From: Jeotgalibacillus haloalkalitolerans
GTDB taxonomy: Bacteria; Bacillota; Bacilli; Bacillales; Jeotgalibacillaceae
Assembly (NCBI RefSeq): GCF_034427455.1
Contig: NZ_JAXQNN010000002.1
Location: 124,001 to 188,000, forward strand
Length of the DNA stretch: 64,000 nt
Direction of reading: 5' to 3'
Shown: in pieces, positions 1 to 6,181 of the stretch
Layout of the letters: every line of letters starts with the position of its first letter
Position numbering within the stretch: position 1 is the stretch's first letter
Notes under the pieces: generated by a model
What the model was told of the DNA's origin: nothing
Database searches by the model: none
What the model saw: only the letters and a program-made list of their open reading frames with translations
Program-made: the position numbers and the translations under genes

Positions 1-616
1 AGAAGCTGTACAATATTTATTTCAAGTGTTTTCAGGTACAGACCGTTCGGACGAGGTGCTTTTTGAAGATGAATACGGCATTGATAATATTTTGTCAGCT
101 TCTTATACCGACACGATGGAAGATTATAAAAACGTTGCTTATGTCTATGGAGAAGGTGAAGGTGCTGTAAGAAAAAGAGTGCTGATCGGTAATGCTACCG
201 GCTGGAACCGCCACGAGCTGACGATTGATGCACGAGACCTGCAGTCAGAAGAGGAAGAACTTACAGAAGCACAATATCTAAGCATCTTACAAAGCAGAGG
301 CTATGAGCGACTGGCAGAGCATCAGATGCAGGAATTTTTAAGCATTAAAACACTTGCTAATACTGAGGGCGCACCCTTCCAATACGGGAGGGATTTTTAT
401 TTAGGTGACATCGTCATGATCCAGCTCAACCGTTGGGGTCTTGCAAAGAAAGATCGCGTTACGAGCGTCCTGCACGTATGGGAAGATATCGGGTATCGTC
501 AGGACATTATGTTTGGTGCAGAAAAGCCTAATGTCATTAAAAAAATTAAACGAACAGAAACACGCTTAAATGTGCTTGAGAACAGTAAAGTGCGTGCGCA
601 GGTATCGATTTTATAG
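1..616 (+). CDS. Phage tail protein, siphovirus ReqiPepy6 Gp37-like (C-terminal part)
   Basis: The reading frame is open to the left edge, so only the last 205 or so residues are present. The C-terminus has the pattern of the ReqiPepy6 Gp37-like tail family: a long middle segment, then a GRDFYLGDIV stretch, a WG turn and a RVTSVLHVWE strand, ending in a short basic helix. These proteins belong to the tail-tip/baseplate region of siphophages. The next gene begins 15 nt downstream behind a strong AGGAGG and is a baseplate/fibre protein, which agrees with a late tail operon. The family assignment is from memory of its sequence pattern; the phage tail role is firmer than the exact family. Confidence 0.7.
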   Translation, partial: EAVQYLFQVFSGTDRSDEVLFEDEYGIDNILSASYTDTMEDYKNVAYVYGEGEGAVRKRVLIGNATGWNRHELTIDARDLQSEEEELTEAQYLSILQSRGYERLAEHQMQEFLSIKTLANTEGAPFQYGRDFYLGDIVMIQLNRWGLAKKDRVTSVLHVWEDIGYRQDIMFGAEKPNVIKKIKRTETRLNVLENSKVRAQVSIL

Positions 617-631
617 GAGGTCAGACAAATC

Positions 632-2338
632 ATGAGAAAACCGGTCAATTATGTAGAAATCTTATCAGAAGGTAATGTGATCAAGCACGGTGATACGTAC
701 ACGCCCTTCAGAGTGAGGCTGTTAAATGCAAGTGGTGAGCCGGTAGATTTAACTGGTGCTACTGTTGAATGGGCACTGGCAAATTCAAACGGGCTGCTGT
801 TCACGAAAGCAGCAGAAATTGAGTCTGAGCCGGGCGTCATTAAATTCCAGCTTGACGCAGATGACCAGGTGACGTCAGGTAATATGCGCGTTGAGATTAT
901 CGTCACACGTGAGTCATCTGTTCAGAAGTTTCCGGCTGAGAGCTGGCTTGCGCTGCTGATCGAGCCGACGCTTGAAAATATCAATGGCACACCGATTGCC
1001 ATGGCAAACGTACAATTTTTTAATACACAGGTTGGTGAGCTGAAGGGGTTTGTTGATGAAGTAGCAGACGTCAGTTATGCAGCATCACTTGAAGCGAATC
1101 AGGCAATGACGCTGGCGCAAATCCTGCAAAATCAAGTAGATCAGGTGACTGGTGCTTCTACAATCGACCCTGCTGTAGAGCAGATGAAAGTCGATACAGA
1201 AGGGACAGTTTTCCCGAGTCCGGATGCGAGATTGCGCTCAGACTTTCAAAAAGTTAACGTCCAGTTGGAACAGAAAACGCAGTTAAAAAATTCTGAATGG
1301 GTCAATGTTAAATATCCACCGCCTCCAATGGCTGGTGCAAAAGGTGATGGCGTAACGGATGATACAGCCGCCATTCAAGCGTGTTTGAATTTAACAGGTG
1401 GAGTGTTTATTCCTAAAGGTACTTACATTGTTGATTCATTGATTGTTGATTCGAGCACAAAAATAATGGGTGCTGGTAAAGGTATAAGCAATTTGAAATT
1501 TATCAGCTCACCAACAGGAGCTTTATTCGACTGCAAAGGCAACTCAACATCACTTAAAGAGAATATTGAAATTTGCGGACTATCGTTTATTAACCGAATT
1601 GACCATAATCGAGTTGGTTATGCAGGGGTTTTTATCGCGATTGATTATACGAAACGTGTGCAAATTCATAATAACGAATTCAAAGATTTCAATACACACG
1701 CAATTTACGCACGAGACATTGACGGCAATGCGACTGAGCCGCACAGCTTCATGATATACAATAATGTATTTCGGAGCGACCGATGGGAAGCTATTGGAAT
1801 TTTCTTAGATGCGGAAGCTGAATATGGGATGGTTCACAGTAATTCGTTCCATTCTTTGAAATGTGGAATACGTCTGTATCAAGCGGCAAACAATCAAATT
1901 CGAGGTAACACATTCTTAAAATGCGGAGGTGGAGCGTATGGTGTGATTGATATAACTTGCCCTGCACAAAACAGCGGGAAGACTTTGATTGAAGGAAATA
2001 CATTGAATCACACTTATAACGACGGTATCAAAATAACTTCAACATTTGGTACAGGACAGCATGGGAACAATATTACAGGAAATGAAATTTTAGCAGTTTA
2101 CCCCGGCAAAGTTCCTATTAGAGTGTTAGGTTCTAAAGGGAATCTGATCTCTAATAACAGATTGTGGGCGGGTGCTTCCGCTGATCCGGCAGTAATACTA
2201 CAAGACAACGGAACATCTGTTGCAGACTACAATTTAATTGTGAATAATATCGCATTGTCTTCAACGATAGCAGTCAGTAACACATCTACCGGAACACAAA
2301 ATTCTATAACAGGTAATTTAGCAGGAGTGCCAATTTAG
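632..2338 (+). CDS. Phage baseplate upper protein / tail fibre with pectate-lyase-like beta-helix
   Basis: This 568-residue protein has two parts. Residues 1 to about 145 resemble the BppU N-terminal domain of Gram-positive phage baseplates, an all-beta domain with the GEPVDLTGATVEW pattern. After an Ala/Gln-rich helical linker (about 145-215), residues 225-568 form a pectate-lyase-superfamily right-handed beta-helix. This begins with the GAKGDGVTDDTAAIQ signature and runs through repeated NN and GN turns. The arrangement suggests a host-attachment fibre or spike that binds or degrades a surface glycan. The start follows AGGAGG. It is the last structural gene visible before a terminator-like hairpin. 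Receptor or enzymatic activity cannot be read from sequence alone. Confidence 0.8.
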   Translation: MRKPVNYVEILSEGNVIKHGDTYTPFRVRLLNASGEPVDLTGATVEWALANSNGLLFTKAAEIESEPGVIKFQLDADDQVTSGNMRVEIIVTRESSVQKFPAESWLALLIEPTLENINGTPIAMANVQFFNTQVGELKGFVDEVADVSYAASLEANQAMTLAQILQNQVDQVTGASTIDPAVEQMKVDTEGTVFPSPDARLRSDFQKVNVQLEQKTQLKNSEWVNVKYPPPPMAGAKGDGVTDDTAAIQACLNLTGGVFIPKGTYIVDSLIVDSSTKIMGAGKGISNLKFISSPTGALFDCKGNSTSLKENIEICGLSFINRIDHNRVGYAGVFIAIDYTKRVQIHNNEFKDFNTHAIYARDIDGNATEPHSFMIYNNVFRSDRWEAIGIFLDAEAEYGMVHSNSFHSLKCGIRLYQAANNQIRGNTFLKCGGGAYGVIDITCPAQNSGKTLIEGNTLNHTYNDGIKITSTFGTGQHGNNITGNEILAVYPGKVPIRVLGSKGNLISNNRLWAGASADPAVILQDNGTSVADYNLIVNNIALSSTIAVSNTSTGTQNSITGNLAGVPI

Positions 2339-2405
2339 TCTTTAGTATAACTTCGCAATCGGACCAAACAGGTCGGTAACCTGACAATTGAAAAAGTACT
2401 AAAAG

Positions 2406-2446
2406 AAAGAGCCGCCGATCACTGAACTCCGAGTGCTCTTTTTTAT
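2406..2446 (+). terminator. Terminator-like hairpin after the tail genes
   Basis: The outer arms AAAGAGC (2406-2412) and GCTCTTT (2435-2441) enclose an inner CACT/AGTG pair with a bulge, followed by a T run. The other strand also ends in a T-rich tract, so it may work both ways. It would separate the late tail operon from the protease unit. Confidence 0.55.
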
Positions 2447-2488
2447 AATCAAACGTTTATTTGATTAATCTTAGAAAACATTTACAAT

Positions 2489-2550
2489 AAAAAAAGAGTT
2501 CACATAAGGGCGGCTACCCTGTGAACTCTAGATATAATAGGTCTTGTTAT
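2489..2550 (-). ncRNA. Candidate small RNA of about 60 nt with its own promoter and terminator
   Basis: On the minus strand an extended -10 (TG-A-TATAAT; TATAAT complements 2561-2556) would start transcription near 2549. The RNA would run into a hairpin (arms 2521-2529 and 2495-2503, with inner CCCT/AGGG at 2517-2520 and 2507-2510) followed by seven Us (2495-2489). The -10 lies inside an 11-nt perfect inverted repeat (2531-2541 and 2553-2563). There is no good -35. The size and layout resemble antisense antitoxin RNAs of type I toxin-antitoxin loci, but no toxin frame with an ATG exists on the plus strand beside it. It may be an orphan or degenerate copy. The transcript is inferred only from signals. 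Confidence 0.45.
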
Positions 2551-2597
2551 CTCCTATTATATCATAAAATTATTTATTTTATGAAGGAGAGAATTTA

Positions 2598-3416
2598 TTG
2601 AGAACTTTTGATTATCTTTTGCCGCATTGTACTGTGAGATTAAACGGAATTATCAATGGACAAGTAGCATCTTACGGAACTGGATTTTATTATTTGTTTA
2701 ATGACAGTCTTACTGATGATGATGGGAATGTTAATGATGGTGGTTCTGCCCAACTATGTATTGTTACAAATAAACATGTTATAGCCGGAATGGATCAAGT
2801 AACATTTTATTTCAATGTAACTAATGAAGATGGAAGTGAAAGAGAAAAAGAGATGTTGACACTCTCTCTTGATAGTAACACGGTTATTGATCATCCAGAA
2901 GATAATGTGGATTTATGTGTAATTCTCGCTTATGAAATTATAAATTTACTGAGAGAAAAGAATAAAAAAATCCACCTTTATCCAGTTAGAAAAAATATAA
3001 GATTGCCAGAAAACCAAGTCGAGCAATTAGGAACTATACAAAACCTTCTGATGATAGGCTACCCTAATGCTATTTGGGATCACGAAAACAATCTTCCTAT
3101 AATGAGAACTGGTATTAACGCAACCCCTTTGTATGAAAATTATCTAGGTGAAGATTCTTTCGCTGTAGACATAGCTACATATAAAGGTTCTAGCGGATCG
3201 CCAGTTTTTATCTACGATAAGGGTGCCTATATTGAAAATGGTCAAGCAAAATTCGGACAAAGAATAATTTTCGTTGGCGTTATCAAACAGGCCCACTCAA
3301 GAAGTCAAAGGCATTCTGAAAATATAACAACCGAAGAAATGCTTCATATAGGTATTGCTATTAAAGCGCACAAATTAGATGTTTTTGAAGATTTAATAAG
3401 AGCGCATATCGAATAG
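2598..3416 (+). CDS. Trypsin-like serine protease, prophage cargo
   Basis: This 272-residue protein has no signal peptide or membrane segment. It carries a chymotrypsin-fold catalytic triad: His60 in TNKHVIAG, Asp105 in DNVDLCV and Ser199 in GSSGSP. The layout is N-terminal barrel, then the VDL strand, then the Ser loop, which is typical of stand-alone trypsin-like peptidases. The TTG start at 2598 sits 6 nt after AAGGAGAG, and the ATG at 2581 is out of frame. The gene is visibly more A+T-rich than the flanking tail and lysis genes, and lies between terminator-like hairpins. It looks like cargo (a moron) rather than a structural gene. A role in defence, lysogenic conversion or processing is possible; the substrate is unknown. 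Confidence 0.75.
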   Translation: MRTFDYLLPHCTVRLNGIINGQVASYGTGFYYLFNDSLTDDDGNVNDGGSAQLCIVTNKHVIAGMDQVTFYFNVTNEDGSEREKEMLTLSLDSNTVIDHPEDNVDLCVILAYEIINLLREKNKKIHLYPVRKNIRLPENQVEQLGTIQNLLMIGYPNAIWDHENNLPIMRTGINATPLYENYLGEDSFAVDIATYKGSSGSPVFIYDKGAYIENGQAKFGQRIIFVGVIKQAHSRSQRHSENITTEEMLHIGIAIKAHKLDVFEDLIRAHIE

Positions 3417-3437
3417 CGGTAAAGAGGAGGTGGTAAA

Positions 3438-3608
3438 ATGTGCAAACATGAAAAAGTTTACAGAAACGACGTTATATTGCCTTCTTTCCCGCCGAGATAT
3501 ATGTGGAAATGTCGTAAATGCGGAAGTCAAGGATACGATTTAAAAAACGGCAAAGCTTTGCATGAAATAAATGAGCATATTGAAAATGAGATGTTTTTTA
3601 AAAGTTAA
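3438..3608 (+). CDS. Small zinc-ribbon-like phage protein, 56 residues
   Basis: The ATG at 3438 follows AGAGGAGGT with good spacing and encodes 56 residues. Cys2 and His4 at the N-terminus plus a CRKC knuckle (Cys25, Cys28) in a YMWKCRKCGSQGYD context look like a small treble-clef or ribbon zinc site. Small proteins of this form recur in Firmicutes prophages, with no assigned function known to me. It begins 21 nt after the protease stop and ends at a terminator, so the two genes probably share a transcript. It could be a regulator of, or partner for, the protease, but nothing in the sequence shows this. Confidence 0.6.
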   Translation: MCKHEKVYRNDVILPSFPPRYMWKCRKCGSQGYDLKNGKALHEINEHIENEMFFKS

Positions 3609-3631
3609 ACACGTCCAATAGGCGTGTTTTT
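3607..3631 (+). terminator. Rho-independent terminator after the protease/zinc-ribbon unit
   Basis: Stem AAACACG (3607-3613) pairs with CGTGTTT (3623-3629) around a 9-nt loop, followed by a T-rich tract. It overlaps the stop codon of the small zinc-ribbon gene. Confidence 0.7.
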
Positions 3632-3662
3632 CTATTGCAAAAATTTAATAAACGGCACGCAT

Positions 3663-3690
3663 AAGCACTCTCAATTGAGGGTGCTTTTTA
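3663..3690 (+). terminator. Second terminator before the lysis cassette
   Basis: A 10-bp stem with one T-G pair (3663-3672 with 3677-3686) and an AATT loop is followed by T residues to 3689. Two terminators in about 80 nt isolate the cargo unit from the holin-amidase genes, so the lysis genes need read-through, antitermination or their own promoter. Confidence 0.7.
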
Positions 3691-3780
3691 TATACATTGA
3701 AATTTAGAGAGAAGGGGTTTATTTCATCAGGAGAGGAAGAGGGCATCATGACAAATATGAATATTACAAGGAGGCCAACT

Positions 3781-4212
3781 ATGCAGCACAGTACAGATAC
3801 AGCATATGCATTTTTCTGGGGAGGCGGTTTTTCAGTAGTCTCTTATTTAATTGGAGGATGGGACAACTTGATTGTAGCCCTATCCATTTTTATGATCGTG
3901 GATTATATCACCGGCATTATGATCGGCATCAATGACCGTAAATTGAACAGCAAAATTGCCTTTAAAGGCATTATGAAAAAGGCTGCTATGTTTTTAGCGA
4001 TTATTGTTGCGGTTCAATTGGATTCGATCACAGGAGACGGTGAGGGATATTTCATCAGATACACACTCATCATGTTTTTAATCGGGATGGAAGGTATCAG
4101 TATTGTTGAGAATATGGGCCATCTTGGTATCAAGTTGCCGGCAATTATAAGCGAAAGATTCGCTCAATTAAGAGAAGAGCCGGAAAAGAAAAGAGAGGAT
4201 GACGCATCATGA
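3781..4212 (+). CDS. Phage holin, phi29/toxin-secretion holin family
   Basis: From the ATG at 3781 the protein is 143 residues, the usual size of the phage_holin_4 (toxin secretion/phage lysis holin) family. It has hydrophobic segments around residues 10-26, 28-48 and 63-78 plus a further one near 95-115, an MIVDYITG motif, and a charged C-terminal tail (EEPEKKRED). The start is chosen because AAGGAGG lies 6 nt upstream. Longer in-frame extensions to 3697 exist but have no comparable site and add a charged, non-conserved leader. The gene overlaps the amidase start by 4 nt (ATGA), so the two are translationally coupled. It would make the membrane lesion that releases the endolysin. Confidence 0.85.
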   Translation: MQHSTDTAYAFFWGGGFSVVSYLIGGWDNLIVALSIFMIVDYITGIMIGINDRKLNSKIAFKGIMKKAAMFLAIIVAVQLDSITGDGEGYFIRYTLIMFLIGMEGISIVENMGHLGIKLPAIISERFAQLREEPEKKREDDAS

Positions 4213-5177
4213 CTAAAATCGCATGGGATGCAGGACACGGATTGAATACATCTGGCAAACGAACACCATCGGGCGAACGAGAATGGTCATTTAATAATAA
4301 AGTGATTCGAGCCGCAATGGATTATCTTGAACAGTATCAGGATGTAGATCAGATTCGGGTGGATGATCCGACTGGCCGGGTAGATGTGGCTTTATCTATC
4401 CGGGTTAAGAGAGCGAATGACTTTGGTGCTGATGCATACATTAGTGCGCACCATAATGCTTATGAAGGTGTATGGGGCACGCATACCGGCACAGAAACAT
4501 ATGTCATGGAGCCAGCTTCTGCAAATCCAAAGTCTATGGCACTTGCCAGTGCAGTGCATCCTGGGCTTGTGAAAGCAATGGGACTGTCTGATCGTGGGAT
4601 TAAAGCAGCTAACTTCCACGTGCTCCGTGAGACGAATATGGCAGCCATTCTTACTGAAGGCGGGTATATGGACAGTTCGATTGATATAAAGCGCATGCGT
4701 TCTGATACCGTGTTAAAAGCTGCAGGTGAAGCAATCGCCAAAGGTGTAGTAAATCACTATGGTCTGAAGCGTAAGCCAAAGCCAAGCGTGAAGATTAATC
4801 CGAAGTATACAACGAATCCAGCTGACCGAATCGGCACAGTTATGATCGGTAAACAGGCGATGAACTACCGGACTGAGCCATCACTCGATGCTCCTGTTAT
4901 TCGTGTACTTCCTGCAGGTCATGGATCAGGAAAAAAGACTGTTCACATATATGAAGAAAAGGGTGACTGGATCCGCCTTGGAGCGGGATGGATTAGCAAT
5001 GCTGATGGCAAGTATGCAACAGTCAAAAAGTATCCACCGAAGCCGAAAAAGGATATCTATCGTGTCATTATCGATGGCATTCAGGTAGGTGCTTATTCAG
5101 AAGATGATAACGCACTAAGTGAAGCAAGAAAGGCAATTGCTGCAGGTAAGAAAAACATCAAGATCGAAAAGGTGTAA
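4209..5177 (+). CDS. N-acetylmuramoyl-L-alanine amidase, phage endolysin
   Basis: This 322-residue endolysin has an Amidase_3 catalytic domain at residues 3-185 with zinc ligands His10 (DAGHG), probably Glu25, and His81 (SAHHN), and catalytic Glu150 (TEGGYM). Residues 200-275 look like an SH3-type wall-binding domain (NYRTEPSLDAPVIRVLPAG, GDWIRLGAGWI). A YRVIIDGIQVGAYS segment near 283-320 resembles a SPOR-type repeat. It cleaves the bond between N-acetylmuramic acid and L-alanine in peptidoglycan. There is no signal peptide, consistent with holin-dependent export through the adjacent holin, whose stop codon overlaps this start. Confidence 0.92.
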   Translation: MTKIAWDAGHGLNTSGKRTPSGEREWSFNNKVIRAAMDYLEQYQDVDQIRVDDPTGRVDVALSIRVKRANDFGADAYISAHHNAYEGVWGTHTGTETYVMEPASANPKSMALASAVHPGLVKAMGLSDRGIKAANFHVLRETNMAAILTEGGYMDSSIDIKRMRSDTVLKAAGEAIAKGVVNHYGLKRKPKPSVKINPKYTTNPADRIGTVMIGKQAMNYRTEPSLDAPVIRVLPAGHGSGKKTVHIYEEKGDWIRLGAGWISNADGKYATVKKYPPKPKKDIYRVIIDGIQVGAYSEDDNALSEARKAIAAGKKNIKIEKV

Positions 5178-5182
5178 AGGAA

Positions 5183-5212
5183 AGATCCCTGCTTTAACCG
5201 GCAGGGGTCTTA
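5183..5212. terminator. Shared hairpin between amidase and the minus-strand gene
   Basis: A 10-bp stem (5183-5192 with 5201-5210, one T-G pair) and an 8-nt loop lie between the convergent genes. The minus-strand gene's TAA falls in the loop. The minus strand continues into a T-rich tract, so it should terminate that gene best. Confidence 0.6.
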
Positions 5213-5496
5213 CTAGATTTATGGCATCTTACAAAATCAAATCTTCTTTCTACCCAGCTTTGAACGCACAGCTCTTTGTTTTCAATGTATTCACATAAAT
5301 CGTACATGTTATCACTAGGCGAACCATCAGTATTGTTGTTAAATTCAAAAACAAAGTTTTCGTAGTATTCCTTTTTTACTTTAAAATAAATCTTACCCTC
5401 ATCCTTCTCCTCTAAAAAGGATACACGGTATTCATCAAGAGCAGTTAGAAGCATCATTGTTGCTGGCCAATTTGCAACTGGGTTGTATTTCTTCAT
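5194..5496 (-). CDS. Hypothetical prophage protein, 100 residues
   Basis: This is a minus-strand frame of 100 residues in an otherwise plus-strand phage end. It is acidic to neutral and soluble, with no membrane segment. It has a short N-terminal helix (NWPATMMLLTALDEYRVS), a central beta-rich part with many Tyr/Phe, and three Cys near the C-terminus. A modest GGGGAT-like site precedes the ATG. I do not recognise the family. Opposite orientation next to the lysis genes is typical of prophage genes expressed in the lysogen rather than in lytic growth. It has a credible start, stop and terminator, but conservation has not been tested. Confidence 0.5.
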   Translation of the reverse strand: MKKYNPVANWPATMMLLTALDEYRVSFLEEKDEGKIYFKVKKEYYENFVFEFNNNTDGSPSDNMYDLCEYIENKELCVQSWVERRFDFVRCHKSSKTPAG

Positions 5497-5581
5497 TTTT
5501 AATCCCCATTCGTTTTTCTATAATATTACATTAAATCCATTAATATAAATAATAACTTTTGAGTTATTTAATAAATAAGCA

Positions 5582-5610
5582 TTGCCCTGTGGAACAAATG
5601 TTCTTATAAT
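5582..5610 (+). promoter_or_regulatory. Promoter with LexA (DinR/SOS) box for the YolD-like gene
   Basis: TTGCCC (5582-5587), a 17-bp spacer and TATAAT (5605-5610) form a sigma-A promoter. Within the spacer, GGAACAAATGTTCT (5590-5603) matches the core of the Gram-positive LexA box, GAAC-N4-GTTC with the RNRY centre. LexA bound there would block polymerase. Expected transcription start is near 5617, only about 10 nt before the gene. Confidence 0.8.
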
Positions 5611-5625
5611 AATCGAAAAGGGGCG

Positions 5626-5970
5626 ATTGCTATCGAAGATCAAAACAGGGACAGAGGAACAATCAAGTGGACTTCAATGATGCTGCCTGAACACGTTGAA
5701 AAGCTGCGTGATTTCTTTGAATATGAATATGATGCAGAGAAGCAGCCAATCATGGATGAAAATATGATGGAATTGATCTTCCTCACGATCCAGGAATCAA
5801 TGGAGTTTGGTCAGCAAGTAGAGTTAAAAATATTTAAAGGCCATAAAAAAGAATTAGTGTCCGGCCATGTGAAAATGATTGAATATCAGCAACGTTACAT
5901 ATTAATAGAAGAGAATGGTCAGGAAAAGAAAATAAAATTTGATGAAGTGGTCGGTGTAAATCACGCATAA
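5626..5970 (+). CDS. YolD-like family protein, SOS-controlled
   Basis: The conserved frame begins NRDRGTIKWTSMMLPEHV, the classical start of YolD-like proteins, and runs about 114 residues with the usual all-beta C-terminal half. YolD homologues are usually paired with Y-family polymerases of the UvrX type and are SOS-induced, which agrees with the LexA box just upstream. The first in-frame ATG (5677) lies inside the conserved motif, so translation must start earlier. In the frame back to the promoter, no ATG, GTG or TTG occurs near the ribosome site (AAAGGGG at 5617-5623). ATT at 5626 or ATC at 5632 are the only well-placed codons. Either a rare start or a small lesion is present. No polymerase gene is adjacent. 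Confidence 0.65.
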   Translation: MAIEDQNRDRGTIKWTSMMLPEHVEKLRDFFEYEYDAEKQPIMDENMMELIFLTIQESMEFGQQVELKIFKGHKKELVSGHVKMIEYQQRYILIEENGQEKKIKFDEVVGVNHA

Positions 5971-5972
5971 AA

Positions 5973-5998
5973 ATCCCCCACTTTAAAAAGCAGGGGAT
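5973..5998. terminator. Hairpin after the YolD-like gene
   Basis: Arms ATCCCC (5973-5978) and GGGGAT (5993-5998) with an inner TTT/AAA pairing form a short hairpin. The T run is on the minus strand, so as a terminator it is better oriented for leftward transcription. Confidence 0.4.
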
Positions 5999-6063
5999 CA
6001 TATCACAAAAATATCACAAGATAAAAAACTTCTGCGTACTCTCACATACAATTTTGAAATCAG

Positions 6064-6072
6064 TGTTATAAT
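6064..6072 (+). promoter_or_regulatory. Extended -10 promoter candidate for rsgA
   Basis: TG-T-TATAAT (TATAAT at 6067-6072) is a full extended -10 element with no clear -35. Since the prophage separates rsgA from its usual upstream genes, a promoter here would be needed to express rsgA-rpe. Confidence 0.55.
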
Positions 6073-6128
6073 CTTTGTTGAGAAACTTCATTATAAATAC
6101 TCCTGAATACACCTAAAAATGATGTTGA

Positions 6129-6145
6129 TGTATCTTGAAGATACA
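6129..6145. repeat. Perfect 7-bp inverted repeat in the rsgA leader
   Basis: TGTATCT and AGATACA flank a 3-nt centre, about 37 nt before the rsgA start and downstream of the presumed promoter. It could be an operator, an RNA hairpin or part of the prophage attachment region. It has no T run, so it is not a terminator. Confidence 0.4.
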
Positions 6146-6181
6146 ATCTCCTATCAGGAAAATGACTAAAGGAGCGTGTGT

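Noticed and set aside
2339-2490. Search for a type I toxin frame opposite the candidate small RNA
   Set aside because: No ATG frame with a hydrophobic short peptide exists here. The only open stretch (ending AADH) lacks a start codon.
3697-3780. Longer holin starting at 3697 or 3748
   Set aside because: The extra N-terminus is charged and non-conserved, and the strongest ribosome site (AAGGAGG) serves the ATG at 3781.
6054-6072. TTGAAA at 6054-6059 as the -35 for the rsgA promoter
   Set aside because: The spacer to TATAAT would be only 7 bp. The extended -10 alone is the better reading.
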